Positions 24,945 through 34,415 of a stretch of DNA of 64,000 bases are shown one piece after another. The DNA comes from an uncultured Paracoccaceae bacterium (GTDB lineage Bacteria > Pseudomonadota > Alphaproteobacteria > Rhodobacterales > Rhodobacteraceae): contig CAKZRP010000037.1 of the NCBI GenBank assembly GCA_937146765.1, positions 124,001-188,000 of the forward strand, given 5' to 3'. The translations under genes were made by a program, and so were the position numbers. The notes under the pieces were generated by a model. The model was not told where the DNA came from, made no database searches, and saw only the letters and a program-made list of their open reading frames with translations. Position 1 is the stretch's first letter. Every line of letters starts with the position of its first letter.

Positions 24945-26756
24945 ATGGCACGACGCGCGGCGCAAACCCCCGGTGGACATCCAGGTGGCAGTGAAGAGCG
25001 GGAAGGCTCTCGCAAGATCGGCGTGCTGCGCGCGCTCTGGCCTTTTATGCGGCCCTATCGGGGGATGATCCTCGCCGCCCTCGCGGCGCTGACGCTGACA
25101 GCGGGGGTTTCCCTGTCTTTGCCCTTGGCCGTGCGCCGGGTGGTGGACAATTTCCGCATCACCGATGCCGCACTGCTGAATCAATACTTCTCGGCGGCGA
25201 TGGTGATGGCGGCACTGCTCGCGCTTGGCACCGGGCTGCGCTATGCGTTGGTCACCAAACTGGGCGAGCGGGTGGTTGCGGATATTCGCAAGGCGGTGTT
25301 TGACCGGATCATCGGCATGAGCCCGGCGTTCTTTGAACGCATCATGACCGGCGAGGTGCTGAGCCGGATCACCACGGATACCACGCTGATCCAATCGGTG
25401 CTGGGATCCTCCGCCTCCGTTGCGCTGCGTAACCTCTTGATTTTCCTTGGCGGTCTGGTGCTGATGCTGTTCACTTCCGCCAAGTTGACAGTAATGGTGC
25501 TGCTGATCGTACCGGCGGTGATCGTGCCGATCCTGGTGCTGGGGCGGCGGCTGCGGGCGATCTCGAAAGAGAACCAGGATTGGATCGCGGCTTCTTCTGG
25601 CAATGCGGGCGAAGCTTTGGGGGCGGTGCAGACCGTGCAGAGTTTCACCCATGAGACCCTGAGTCGGCGGCAGTTCTCCGATATGACCGAAACCGCCTAT
25701 CAGGTTTCGCGCCGCCGCATCCAGACGCGGGCCTGGCTCACGGTCATCGTGATTTTCCTTGTGTTTTCGGGCGTGGTCGGGGTCCTCTGGATCGGGGCGA
25801 ATGACGTGCGCTTTGGTGACATGAGCGAAGGCGCGCTGGTGCAATTCGTGATCTACTCGGTGATGGTGGCGGGTTCTGTTGCGGCCCTGTCGGAAATCTG
25901 GAGCGAGTTGCAGCGCGCGGCGGGCGCAACCGAACGTCTGGTCGAGCTGCTGCAGGCCGTGGACGGGGTCCAGGATCCGGCTCAGCCCCGGAGCTTGCCC
26001 GCACCGGTGCGTGGCGAGATCATCTTTGACGATGTCTCTTTCACCTACCCATCGCGCCCCGGAATCTCTGCGCTGGATCAAGTCAGTCTGACGATCGCGC
26101 CGGGTGAGACCGTGGCCTTTGTTGGCCCTTCGGGGGCGGGCAAGACGACCATCATTCAGATGATCCAGCGCTTTTATGACCCGCAATCCGGTCAGGTGAA
26201 GCTCGACGGTGTGGCACTGAGCGACCTCGCGCGCGATGACTTCCGCCGCCATATCGCGATGGTGCCGCAGGATCCGGTGATCTTTGCCGCCACGGCCCGC
26301 GAGAACATCCGGTTTGGCCGCCCCGATGCGACCGACGCGGAGGTGGAGGCCGCCGCCAAGGCCGCCGCCGCCCATGACTTCATCATGGCGCTGCCAGAAG
26401 GCTATGATGCCTATGTGGGCGAGCGCGGTGTGATGTTGTCGGGCGGTCAAAAGCAGCGGATCGCGATTGCCCGCGCCATCCTGCGCGATGCGCCGGTCCT
26501 GTTGCTGGACGAGGCGACCTCGGCTCTCGATGCCGAGAGCGAGCGTCTGGTGCAGGCCGCGTTCGAGGATATCAGCCGCGACCGCACCACAATCGTGGTG
26601 GCGCACCGTCTGGCGACGGTGAAAAAGGCGGACCGTATCGTGGTGATGGATCAGGGCCGTATCGTTGCGGTGGGCACCCATGACAGCCTTGTCGCCGAGG
26701 GCGGGCTTTATGCGCGTCTGGCGCGGCTGCAATTCACCGATGGGGCCGTGGCCTGA
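24945..26756 (+). CDS. ABC exporter, fused membrane and ATPase domains
   Basis: A 603-residue half-transporter of the MsbA/lipid-multidrug class. Six membrane helices (about 30-330) form the ABC-type-1 domain; the ATPase follows with Walker A GPSGAGKTT (about 395-403), Q-loop QDPVIF, signature LSGGQKQRIAIARA (about 499-512) and Walker B VLLLDEATSALDAESE. It works as a homodimer in the inner membrane, exporting lipid or drug. The substrate is not deducible. A hydrophilic 25-residue N-terminus precedes the first helix. No partner gene is adjacent. Confidence 0.93.
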   Translation: MARRAAQTPGGHPGGSEEREGSRKIGVLRALWPFMRPYRGMILAALAALTLTAGVSLSLPLAVRRVVDNFRITDAALLNQYFSAAMVMAALLALGTGLRYALVTKLGERVVADIRKAVFDRIIGMSPAFFERIMTGEVLSRITTDTTLIQSVLGSSASVALRNLLIFLGGLVLMLFTSAKLTVMVLLIVPAVIVPILVLGRRLRAISKENQDWIAASSGNAGEALGAVQTVQSFTHETLSRRQFSDMTETAYQVSRRRIQTRAWLTVIVIFLVFSGVVGVLWIGANDVRFGDMSEGALVQFVIYSVMVAGSVAALSEIWSELQRAAGATERLVELLQAVDGVQDPAQPRSLPAPVRGEIIFDDVSFTYPSRPGISALDQVSLTIAPGETVAFVGPSGAGKTTIIQMIQRFYDPQSGQVKLDGVALSDLARDDFRRHIAMVPQDPVIFAATARENIRFGRPDATDAEVEAAAKAAAAHDFIMALPEGYDAYVGERGVMLSGGQKQRIAIARAILRDAPVLLLDEATSALDAESERLVQAAFEDISRDRTTIVVAHRLATVKKADRIVVMDQGRIVAVGTHDSLVAEGGLYARLARLQFTDGAVA

Positions 26757-26945
26757 TCTGGACCGCCGCGCCGCAAATGGCGCAGCGTCACAGGTTGCCT
26801 TCCTTTACGTGAGGCGGCGGCTTTGCTTGCGCGCGATCTGAAATACACTCATTTTGACCCGAAGGGATGACCTGTCCCCGCCCCGAAAACGCGCCCCCTG
26901 TTGCGCCGGACGTGGGAGCGGCAGGTTTGGCAAGGGAGGAGATCT

Positions 26946-28835
26946 ATGGCTTTTGCAACCACCGCGGATGTCGCGGCGATTGAACAGGAGTCGTCCTGGG
27001 CGGACCGGGACATTCCAAAGACGCTTTACGGGCTGCTGTCACGCACGGCGGGGCGCTTTCCGAACAACAAGGCGGTGAGCTATCAGATCTTTTCCGGCCC
27101 CAGCGACAAGGCCGAAACCCTGACCTGGTCCGAGCTGAAGGACAAGGTCACGCAGGCGGCGAACCTGTTCCGTTCGCTCGGGATCGGGGAAAAGGACGTG
27201 GTGGCCTATGTGCTACCCAATGCCAATGAAACGCTGATCACCATGCTCGGCGGTGCGGTGGCGGGGATCGTGAACCCGATCAACCCGCTCCTTGAGCCTG
27301 AGCAGATCGCCTCGATCCTGCGCGAGACCGGCGCCAAGGTGGTGGTGACGCTGAAAGGCTTTCCCAAGACCGATGTGCCGCAAAAGGTGGCCGAGGCGGT
27401 GGCCCATGCGCCCAGCGTCAAGACGGTGCTGGAGGTCGACCTCAACCGCTATCTGACGCCGCCGAAGTCGTGGATCGTGCCCTTGATCCGGCCCAAGGTG
27501 AACAAGGCCCATGCCCATGCGGATTACAAATGCTTCCGCCGCGAGATGGCCAAGCAGCCGACCACGCTGACCTTTGCCGACAGTGACGGCGACCGGGTGG
27601 CTTGCTATTTCCACACCGGCGGCACCACCGGTATGCCCAAGGTTGCGCAGCACACCTATCAGGGCCTCATCTACAACGGCTGGGTCGGTCACACGCTCCT
27701 CTTCACCGAGGAGGACAACATCATGTGTCCGCTGCCCCTGTTCCACGTCTTTGCCTGCCATGTGATCGTGATGGCGGCGGTCTCCTCGGGGGCGCATGTG
27801 GTCTTCCCGACCCCGCAGGGCTACCGGGGCGAGGGGGTGTTCGACAACTTCTGGAAGCTCTGCGAGCGCTGGAAGATCACCTTTATCATCACCGTGCCCA
27901 CCGCGATTTCCGCCAAGATGCAGCGGCCGGTAAATGCGGATATCTCGACCATCAAAACCGCCTTCTCCGGCTCGGCCCCTTTGCCGCTGGAGCTGTTCCG
28001 CCGGTTTGAAAAGGCCACTGGCATCACGCTGGTCGAAGGCTATGGCCTGACCGAGGCGACGTGCCTTGTGTCCTGCAACCCGGTCGAGGGGCAGAAGAAG
28101 GTCGGCTCCATCGGCATTCCTTTCCCCTATTCCGACGTCAGAATCGTGAAGGGCACGCCCGAGGGGCTGAAGGAATGCGGCGTGGACGAGATCGGCGAGA
28201 TCTGCGTCTACACCCCCGGCGTCTATCCCGGTCACACCTATACCGAGGCCGAGAAGAACATCGACCTTTATTACCAGGAGAAATACCTGCGTACCGGCGA
28301 TCTCGGCCGCAAGGACGCCGACGGCTACCTCTGGATCACCGGGCGCGCCAAGGATCTCATCATCCGTGGCGGCCACAATATCGACCCGGCGGAGATCGAA
28401 GAGGCGCTCCTGGGTCATGACGCGGTGGCCTTTGCCGGCGCCATCGGCCAGCCGGATGCCCATTCGGGCGAGCTGCCTTGTGCCTTTGTCGAATTGGTCA
28501 GCGGAGCCAGCGTCACCGAAGAAGAGCTTATGGACTATTGCAAGCGCCATATCCACGAGCGCGCCGCCATTCCCAAGCACATGACCATCCTGCCGGAGTT
28601 GCCAAAGACCGCGGTGGGCAAGGTCTTCAAACCGGATCTGCGCCGCCATGCGATCATCCGCGTCTATGACGAGGCACTGAAAAAGGCCGGGCTTGCTGCA
28701 CGGGTGACCTCGGTCATCGATGACAAGAAACGCGGGCTGGTGGCACAGGTCACCCTCCATGGCAGTACAACCGAGGATGTGGCTGCGGTGCTCGGCGCCT
28801 TCACCCGTCCCTGGGAAGAAGCCAAGGCCGCCTGA
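26946..28835 (+). CDS. Acyl-CoA synthetase (AMP-forming)
   Basis: A 629-residue ANL-superfamily enzyme activating a carboxylate with ATP to acyl-AMP and then acyl-CoA. P-loop-like YFHTGGTTGMPK lies near residues 219-230, GYGLTEAT near 364-371, TGDLGRKDADGYLWITGRAK near 450-469, and the A10 lysine motif PKTAVGKVFKPD near 552-563. It is longer than many relatives because of an insert after residue 170 (DLNRYLTPPKSWIVPLIRPK). The ATG at 26946 follows GGGAGGAG. The acyl specificity is unknown. An esterase gene follows downstream. Confidence 0.92.
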   Translation: MAFATTADVAAIEQESSWADRDIPKTLYGLLSRTAGRFPNNKAVSYQIFSGPSDKAETLTWSELKDKVTQAANLFRSLGIGEKDVVAYVLPNANETLITMLGGAVAGIVNPINPLLEPEQIASILRETGAKVVVTLKGFPKTDVPQKVAEAVAHAPSVKTVLEVDLNRYLTPPKSWIVPLIRPKVNKAHAHADYKCFRREMAKQPTTLTFADSDGDRVACYFHTGGTTGMPKVAQHTYQGLIYNGWVGHTLLFTEEDNIMCPLPLFHVFACHVIVMAAVSSGAHVVFPTPQGYRGEGVFDNFWKLCERWKITFIITVPTAISAKMQRPVNADISTIKTAFSGSAPLPLELFRRFEKATGITLVEGYGLTEATCLVSCNPVEGQKKVGSIGIPFPYSDVRIVKGTPEGLKECGVDEIGEICVYTPGVYPGHTYTEAEKNIDLYYQEKYLRTGDLGRKDADGYLWITGRAKDLIIRGGHNIDPAEIEEALLGHDAVAFAGAIGQPDAHSGELPCAFVELVSGASVTEEELMDYCKRHIHERAAIPKHMTILPELPKTAVGKVFKPDLRRHAIIRVYDEALKKAGLAARVTSVIDDKKRGLVAQVTLHGSTTEDVAAVLGAFTRPWEEAKAA

Positions 28836-28900
28836 ACGCAACCCGCGCCCTCAGTTGGAAAAAGCGCGTCCGCCGTGGCGTGATTTTTTCATTTTGTCAT

Positions 28901-28928
28901 TTGCAACCGCGACCGCCGGTCCTAGGCT
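28901..28928 (+). promoter_or_regulatory. Candidate promoter of the HSL-type esterase
   Basis: TTGCAA (28901-28906), 16-base spacer, TAGGCT (28923-28928), 34 bases before the ATG. The same pattern as at ftsY. Confidence 0.45.
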
Positions 28929-28962
28929 TTGCTGCAACGGGGCAGGCCAGACGGTGACGGAC

Positions 28963-29892
28963 ATGGATTATGAAAAGCTGATAGACGAGGAAACCTGGAG
29001 CTTCATCCGCGAGACGGGCAGTTATTATCCTGACGAGGCGGTGGAGCTTTCGATCGAGGAGCAACGCGAGCATTACAACCGCATGGCCGCGGCCTTTCGC
29101 AAGGCTCGGGGCGACATCGTCGAGGTCTCCGAACGCTCGGTGAACCATGTAACGGTGCGGATCTACGAGGCAGGCGATCCCACCCGCACGGTGATGTACT
29201 GTCATGGCGGCGGCTTTGTGGTCGGCGACCTCAACAGTCACGACGATGTCTGCTCGGAGATCTGTGAACAGACCGGCTATCGGGTGGTCTCGGTGGACTA
29301 CCGGCTTGCGCCGGAGAATGCGCATCCGGCCCAGTTTGACGATGCCTGGACAGTGCTGAAGTGGATTGCCGCGACCTATGAGGGCGGCGTGGTCCTGGCT
29401 GGCGACAGTGCGGGTGGTACGCTCAGCGCCTGTATCGCCCATCACGCACGCGATCACCTGCCGGGGGTGGTCCTCGGGCAGGTGCTGATCTACCCGGCGC
29501 TCGGGGGCAGCCTTTCGCTGCCCTCCTATACCGAGCACGCCCATGCGCCGATGCTGACCCGCGAGGATATCAAGTTCTATATGGGCATCCGCTCCGGCGG
29601 GGTGGTGCCTGACAAGGACCCGACCTATGCGCCGCTCCAGGACCGCAGGTTCAAGGACCTGCCGCCCACTGTCCTGTTCTCGGCCGATTGCGATCCGATC
29701 CGGGATGATTGCGGCGCCTATCGCGATGCCATCCTGGCCGCTGGCGGGCAGGCGCATTGGATCAATGAGGCAGGGCTGGTGCATGGCTATCTGCGTGCCC
29801 GCCACAGCGCGCACCGTGCCCGCGACAGTTTCGAGCGCATCACCCTCGCGATCGAAGGGCTGGGGCAGGAAATCTGGCCCTACGACGACTAG
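28963..29892 (+). CDS. Alpha/beta-hydrolase, hormone-sensitive-lipase family
   Basis: A 309-residue carboxylesterase of the HSL (family IV) type. The oxyanion motif HGGGF lies near residues 81-85, the nucleophile GDSAGG near 147-152 (Ser), the acidic residue probably in SADCDPIRDD near 241-250, and the triad His in LVHGYLR near 272-278. The substrate is unknown. A GTG three codons upstream (28954) has a better ribosome site (GGGGCAGG) and may be the true start. It has its own promoter-like sequence and is followed by a terminator shared with the convergent phosphodiesterase gene. Confidence 0.9.
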   Translation: MDYEKLIDEETWSFIRETGSYYPDEAVELSIEEQREHYNRMAAAFRKARGDIVEVSERSVNHVTVRIYEAGDPTRTVMYCHGGGFVVGDLNSHDDVCSEICEQTGYRVVSVDYRLAPENAHPAQFDDAWTVLKWIAATYEGGVVLAGDSAGGTLSACIAHHARDHLPGVVLGQVLIYPALGGSLSLPSYTEHAHAPMLTREDIKFYMGIRSGGVVPDKDPTYAPLQDRRFKDLPPTVLFSADCDPIRDDCGAYRDAILAAGGQAHWINEAGLVHGYLRARHSAHRARDSFERITLAIEGLGQEIWPYDD

Positions 29893-29900
29893 GGAGCCTA

Positions 29901-29941
29901 AGACGAAATCCGGCGCCGGAGGTCTCCTTCCGGCGCCGTCT
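29901..29941. terminator. Bidirectional terminator between convergent genes
   Basis: A 10-bp stem CGGCGCCGGA/TCCGGCGCCG (29911-29920 with 29929-29938) flanked by AGAC/GTCT, located between the stops at 29892 (+) and 29969 (-). Confidence 0.7.
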
Positions 29942-29968
29942 TGTGGACCGAGCCTTGCCAGAGGAAGG

Positions 29969-30805
29969 TCACCGCAAGAAGGGCGTGGCTCTCATCGTCT
30001 CCGCCGCCGGCGCGCCGAGGCGCGACAGGATGGTGGGGGCGAGCTGCAACTGGTCGATGACCTCGCCCGCTGCAGGGCCTTGGCCCGCGCCGAAATAATA
30101 GAGCGCGGTTTCCTGCTGCAGCGGGTCGCGCCCGCCGTGGTGGCCGCGTTCGTCCTGACCGTGATCGGCGGTGACGATGACCTCATAGCCCATCGCCCGC
30201 CAGCGCGGGATGAAGGGGGCGAGCATCTCGTCCATCACGAAACAGGCATGGTCCATCTCCTGACAGTCGTGGAAAAACCGGTGCCCCATGCTGTCGAGGG
30301 TGCAGGTGTGCAGCATCCCGTAATTGAGGGCAAACCGCGTGCAGAGGTTGGTCAGCGTGCCAAAGAGATCCACGTCTGAGGGCGTCATCTGGTTGATGAG
30401 GCCATAGCCGGTCATGGTGTGAAAGCGCCCATGGTTGATGGTCGTGCTTTCGGGTTCGTCATATTCGATATCGCGGACCACATCAAAGGGCGAGCGGTTG
30501 AAGAACTGCGACCAGAAGCTATGCGCCACCGCCCCGGTGGTGCCGCCGGCCTTGCGGACCTGGGCAAAGACATCGTCCTGTTTCAGGCGAAAGACATTGG
30601 CATTGCCGGTGCAGCCGTGCTCCTGCGGGGTGACACCGGTGTGGATCGAGGCATAGCAACTCGCGGAGGTCGAGGGTAGCACCGAGCGGTGTTTCCAGAC
30701 CCGCGCCTCGCCCGAGGCGACCCAGCCTTCGAGGTTGCCAAACAGGCGGCGGAAATTGCGGTAGGGCACGCCGTCGAGGATGATGAGCAGGAGTTTGCGG
30801 TCCAT
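29969..30805 (-). CDS. Type I phosphodiesterase/nucleotide pyrophosphatase-like protein
   Basis: A 278-residue alkaline-phosphatase-superfamily protein. Metal-site motifs are visible: LIILDGVPYR (Asp near residue 10), the nucleophile region LPSTSASCYASIHTG near 45-59, and the C-terminal TADHGQDERGHHGG (about 207-220). The lack of a signal peptide points to a cytoplasmic phosphodiesterase or phosphonate/phosphate-ester hydrolase. I took the ATG at 30805, preceded by GAGGTG at good spacing; a GTG three codons upstream is the alternative. It lies downstream of the peptide ABC operon but is separated from it by a terminator. Confidence 0.82.
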   Translation of the reverse strand: MDRKLLLIILDGVPYRNFRRLFGNLEGWVASGEARVWKHRSVLPSTSASCYASIHTGVTPQEHGCTGNANVFRLKQDDVFAQVRKAGGTTGAVAHSFWSQFFNRSPFDVVRDIEYDEPESTTINHGRFHTMTGYGLINQMTPSDVDLFGTLTNLCTRFALNYGMLHTCTLDSMGHRFFHDCQEMDHACFVMDEMLAPFIPRWRAMGYEVIVTADHGQDERGHHGGRDPLQQETALYYFGAGQGPAAGEVIDQLQLAPTILSRLGAPAAETMRATPFLR

Positions 30806-30841
30806 GAGAAACACCTCACGATTGACAGTGATTTGTCCCGA

Positions 30842-30920
30842 GGACAGCGCTCGACCCTGGGTGGGGGCGAAGCGCCCTCCCGGGGGGAGGGTCGGGCGCT
30901 GTCCGGCCTCCCGGCCGGAC
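30842..30920 (-). repeat. Large GC-rich stem-loop between the ABC operon and the phosphodiesterase gene
   Basis: An outer 17-bp stem with one G-T pair (30842-30858 with 30888-30904) encloses a further GGGTGGGGGCG/CGCCCTCCC hairpin, and a second hairpin GTCCGGCC/GGCCGGAC (30901-30920) abuts it. It would form in the 5' leader of the phosphodiesterase transcript or act as a repeat element. Confidence 0.5.
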
Positions 30921-30946
30921 GCAGCATCATTGCGGCCTTTCCGCAG

Positions 30947-30974
30947 AAAAGCCTCCCGATACCGGGAGGCTTTT
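30947..30974 (-). terminator. Terminator of the peptide ABC operon
   Basis: A perfect 12-bp stem AAAAGCCTCCCG/CGGGAGGCTTTT with a 4-base loop, 24 bases after the last gene of the operon on the minus strand. Confidence 0.9.
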
Positions 30975-30997
30975 GTTGAAAGGAGGCGGGGTAAGGC

Positions 30998-32635
30998 TTA
31001 GTTGCCCGCGCTCTCCATCTTGCGGTTGGCGATCACCTCTTCCAGCCAGCCGAGCCGCATCTCTGGCACGGAACTGAGCAGGAGGTCGGTGTAATCGTCA
31101 AACGGCGGGCTCAGCACCTGGGTCTTACCGCCATAGCGTTGCACTTTGCCCTTATACATCACCGCGATATTGTCGGAGATCGCCCGCACCGTTGCCAGAT
31201 CGTGGGTGATGAACAGATAGGCCACGTTCTCGATTTTCTGCAGGTTGAGCAGAAGCTTGAGAATGCCATCCGCCACCAGAGGATCGAGCGCCGAGGTGAC
31301 CTCGTCGCAGATGATCATCTTGGGCTTGGCGGCCAGAGCACGGGCAATGCAAACCCGCTGTTTCTGCCCGCCCGACAGCTCTGCCGGGTAGCGGTCGATG
31401 AACTTCTCACCAAGCTCGATCTCGTCCAACAGCTCGATAATCCGCTTCTTCTTCTCCGCGCCGCGCAGGCCGAAGTAGAATTCGAGCGGCCGACCGATGA
31501 TGGTGCCCACCGTCTGGCGCGGGTTCATCGCCACATCCGCCATCTGGTAGATCATCTGCAATTCGCGCAGATCCTCGCGGGTCCGGTGTTTGAAGTCAGG
31601 CGTCAGGGTGCGGCCGGCAAAGGAGATCTCGCCCTCGCGCGGCGGCAACAGGCCGGTAATCACCCGCGCAAGTGTCGATTTGCCCGAGCCCGACTCGCCC
31701 ACCACAGCCAGCGTTTGACCGGGGTAGAGGTCGACGTTGACGTTGTGCAGCACATCGAACTTGGTGCCCTTGTAGCGCGCGGTGATATTGCGCACCGACA
31801 GCACAGGCTCGGCGGTGGGGGATTTCTCCTCATGCTCGATCGAGCGCACCGAGACTAGCGCCTGCGTATATTCTTCCTGCGGGCGGTTGATGATCTGATC
31901 CACCGAGCCGTATTCCACCATATCGCCATTGCGCAGCACCATGATGTCATCGGAGACCTGCGCCACCACCGCAAGGTCGTGGGTGATATAGAGGGCGGCC
32001 ACGCCGGTGTCACGAATGGCTTCCTTGATCGCCATCAGAACGTCGATCTGGGTGGTCACGTCGAGCGCGGTTGTCGGCTCGTCAAACACCACCAGATCGG
32101 GTTCCGGGCAAAGCGCCAGCGCGGTCATGCAGCGTTGCAGCTGCCCACCGGAGACCTGATGCGGATAGCGCGACCCGATGTTGTCGGGATCGGGCAGGCC
32201 GAGCTTGGCAAACAGCGCTCGGGCGCGGGCCTCGGCATTGCGGCGGGAGAACTTGCCCTGCTCGACCGAGGCTTCGATCACCTGCTCCATGATGGTCTTG
32301 GCCGGGTTGAAGGAGGCGGCCGCGGATTGCGACACATAGGTCACCTCGCCGCCGCGCAGCTTGCGGATATCGCCCAGCTTGGACTTGAGGATATCGCGTC
32401 CATTGACCCAAACCTCGCCGCCGGTGATCTTCACGCCGCCGCGGCCATAGGCCATGGACGACAGACCAATGGTGGACTTGCCTGCACCGGACTCGCCGAT
32501 CAGACCCAGCACCTTGCCCGGCATCAGGTCAAAGCTGACCCCATGCACGATCTCGATGTCATGCGGCTTTTCCCCCGGCGGATAGACGGTGGCGCCGATT
32601 TTCAGGTCGCGGACCTTGAGAAGTGGCTCGCTCAT
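30998..32635 (-). CDS. Peptide-type ABC transporter, dual ATPase
   Basis: A 545-residue protein with two complete ABC ATPase domains, equivalent to DppD and DppF joined in one chain. Domain 1 has GESGAGKST (about 47-55), VSGGQLQR (about 164-171) and LVVFDEPTTALD; domain 2 has GESGSGKST (about 319-327), LSGGQKQRVCIARA (about 442-455) and MIICDEVTSALD. It energises import through the two upstream permeases. Its ATG at 32635 overlaps the stop of the permease gene by 4 bases (ATGA), showing translational coupling. Confidence 0.95.
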   Translation of the reverse strand: MSEPLLKVRDLKIGATVYPPGEKPHDIEIVHGVSFDLMPGKVLGLIGESGAGKSTIGLSSMAYGRGGVKITGGEVWVNGRDILKSKLGDIRKLRGGEVTYVSQSAAASFNPAKTIMEQVIEASVEQGKFSRRNAEARARALFAKLGLPDPDNIGSRYPHQVSGGQLQRCMTALALCPEPDLVVFDEPTTALDVTTQIDVLMAIKEAIRDTGVAALYITHDLAVVAQVSDDIMVLRNGDMVEYGSVDQIINRPQEEYTQALVSVRSIEHEEKSPTAEPVLSVRNITARYKGTKFDVLHNVNVDLYPGQTLAVVGESGSGKSTLARVITGLLPPREGEISFAGRTLTPDFKHRTREDLRELQMIYQMADVAMNPRQTVGTIIGRPLEFYFGLRGAEKKKRIIELLDEIELGEKFIDRYPAELSGGQKQRVCIARALAAKPKMIICDEVTSALDPLVADGILKLLLNLQKIENVAYLFITHDLATVRAISDNIAVMYKGKVQRYGGKTQVLSPPFDDYTDLLLSSVPEMRLGWLEEVIANRKMESAGN

Positions 32636-33447
32636 CCCCGGCCTCCTTTCAACGAAGTGGTTCGGTTGAGGACCCAATCGGCCACCAGGTTCACCGAGAT
32701 CGCAAGCGTCGCGATGGCGAAGGCGGGGATCAGGGCGGCGGGGATGCCGTAGACGATGCCGTCCTTGTTCTCTTTCACGATACCGCCCCAGTCGGCTTCG
32801 GGCGGTTGTACGCCAAGACCGAGGAAGGAGAGGGTGGAGACAAAGAGCACCATGAAGATGAAGCGCAGGCCCATTTCCGCCACCAGCGGCGACAGGGCGT
32901 TGGGCAGGATCTCGCGGAAGATGATCCATGCAGTCCGCTCACCCCTCAGACGGGCGGCTTCTACAAAATCCATCACCTCGATGTCTACGGCGACCGCACG
33001 GGCCAGACGATAGACGCGGGTGGAGTCCAAAAGACCCATCACGAGGATCAGCATTGGCACGGTCACCGGGGTCACCGAAAGCACCACAAGCGCGAAGATC
33101 AGCGTCGGGATCGACATGATGAGGTCGACAAAGCGCGACAGGCACTGGTCGATCCAGCCGCCAGAGACCGCAGCAAAGATGCCGAGGATGGAGCCGGTGG
33201 TGAAGGAGATCACCGTCGCCATGGTGGCGATGAAGATCGTGGTGCGCCCGCCGTAGATCATCCGGGTCAGAAGATCCCGGCCGATATTGTCGGTGCCAAG
33301 AAGGAACTCAGCGCTGGAGGGTTCCCAGACGTCGCCCACCACCTCTGCCATGCCATAGGGGGCCAGGAGCGGCGCAAAGATCGCGGCAAGGAAATAGAGC
33401 GCGGTAAAGAACAGCCCGATGAGGGCGGATACAGGAATGTTTTTCAT
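32632..33447 (-). CDS. Peptide-type ABC transporter permease (DppC-like)
   Basis: A 271-residue inner-membrane permease with five to six helices, a long first periplasmic loop (SSAEFLLGTDNIGRDLLTR, typical of DppC/OppC), and the EAA coupling motif EAARLRGERTAWIIFREILP near residues 169-188. It forms a heterodimer with the DppB-like protein encoded 10 bases upstream. The start at 33447 begins MKNIPVSALIGLFFTALYFL. Confidence 0.95.
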   Translation of the reverse strand: MKNIPVSALIGLFFTALYFLAAIFAPLLAPYGMAEVVGDVWEPSSAEFLLGTDNIGRDLLTRMIYGGRTTIFIATMATVISFTTGSILGIFAAVSGGWIDQCLSRFVDLIMSIPTLIFALVVLSVTPVTVPMLILVMGLLDSTRVYRLARAVAVDIEVMDFVEAARLRGERTAWIIFREILPNALSPLVAEMGLRFIFMVLFVSTLSFLGLGVQPPEADWGGIVKENKDGIVYGIPAALIPAFAIATLAISVNLVADWVLNRTTSLKGGRG

Positions 33448-33457
33448 GTTCCAGACC

Positions 33458-34414
33458 TCACTTCGGGTGCCGCAGACGCGGGTTCGACAGGATCGACACG
33501 ATATCGGCGATCATGTTGAGCCCGATGTAGACGGCGGCGAAGATCAACCCGCAGGCCTGCACCACAGGCACGTCGCGTTTGGACACATGGTCGACCAGAT
33601 ATTGGCCCATGCCGGGATAGACAAAGACCACCTCGATCACCACGACGCCCACAACCAGATAGGCGAGGTTGAGCATTACCACGTTCACGATCGGCGAAAC
33701 GGAGTTCGGAAAGGCGTGACGCCAGATGATCTTGAACGAGGAAAGGCCCTTCAACTCGGCGGTTTCGATATAGGCGGATTGCATCACGTTGAGGATGGCC
33801 GCGCGGGTCATGCGCATCATATGCGCCAGCACCACGAGGGTCAGAACCGCAACCGGCAGGGCGATGGAATTCAGCTTCTGCCAGAGGTTCATGCCGTCGT
33901 TGATCATCGCCACCGAGGGGAACCAGCGCAGTTTGACCGCGATGAGATACATCAGCACGTAGCCGATGAGAAATTCCGGGATCGAGATCGAGGCAAGCGT
34001 AACGGCAGAGATCAGCTTGTCCGGCCAGCGGTCCTTGTAGCGCACCGCCAGCAGGCCAAGGAAGATCGCCAGCGGCACCGCCACAACGGCGGCCCAGAAG
34101 GCAAGGAAAAGCGTGTTGGACAGTCGGCTGCCAATCGCGGCGGTGATGTCCTGACCTGAAGTCAGGGCGGTGCCCAGATCGCCCTGCAGCGCGCCGAAGA
34201 GCCATTGGAAATAGCGGGTGAGAGGCGGATCGTTGAGGCCAAGTTCGGCCCTGAGGTTCGCCAGCGCTTCCGGTGTTGCAGACTGGCCGAGGATGGACTG
34301 CGCCACATCGCCGGGCAGGATCATCGTGCCGACAAAGATCAGCACGGAGATCATCAACAGGAGAAGCAGGCTCAGCGCAACGCGCTGAGCCACAAGTTTC
34401 ACGATAGGGTTCAT
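33458..34414 (-). CDS. Peptide-type ABC transporter permease (DppB-like)
   Basis: A 318-residue permease with the usual DppB layout: an N-terminal helix (VAQRVALSLLLLLMISVLIF), a periplasmic loop, and five more helices with the coupling motif ETAELKGLSSFKIIWRHAFP near residues 205-224. It starts at 34414 directly after the binding-protein gene (1 base between genes), so the operon is tightly packed. It forms the channel with the DppC-like partner. Confidence 0.95.
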   Translation of the reverse strand: MNPIVKLVAQRVALSLLLLLMISVLIFVGTMILPGDVAQSILGQSATPEALANLRAELGLNDPPLTRYFQWLFGALQGDLGTALTSGQDITAAIGSRLSNTLFLAFWAAVVAVPLAIFLGLLAVRYKDRWPDKLISAVTLASISIPEFLIGYVLMYLIAVKLRWFPSVAMINDGMNLWQKLNSIALPVAVLTLVVLAHMMRMTRAAILNVMQSAYIETAELKGLSSFKIIWRHAFPNSVSPIVNVVMLNLAYLVVGVVVIEVVFVYPGMGQYLVDHVSKRDVPVVQACGLIFAAVYIGLNMIADIVSILSNPRLRHPK

Positions 34415-34415
34415 A

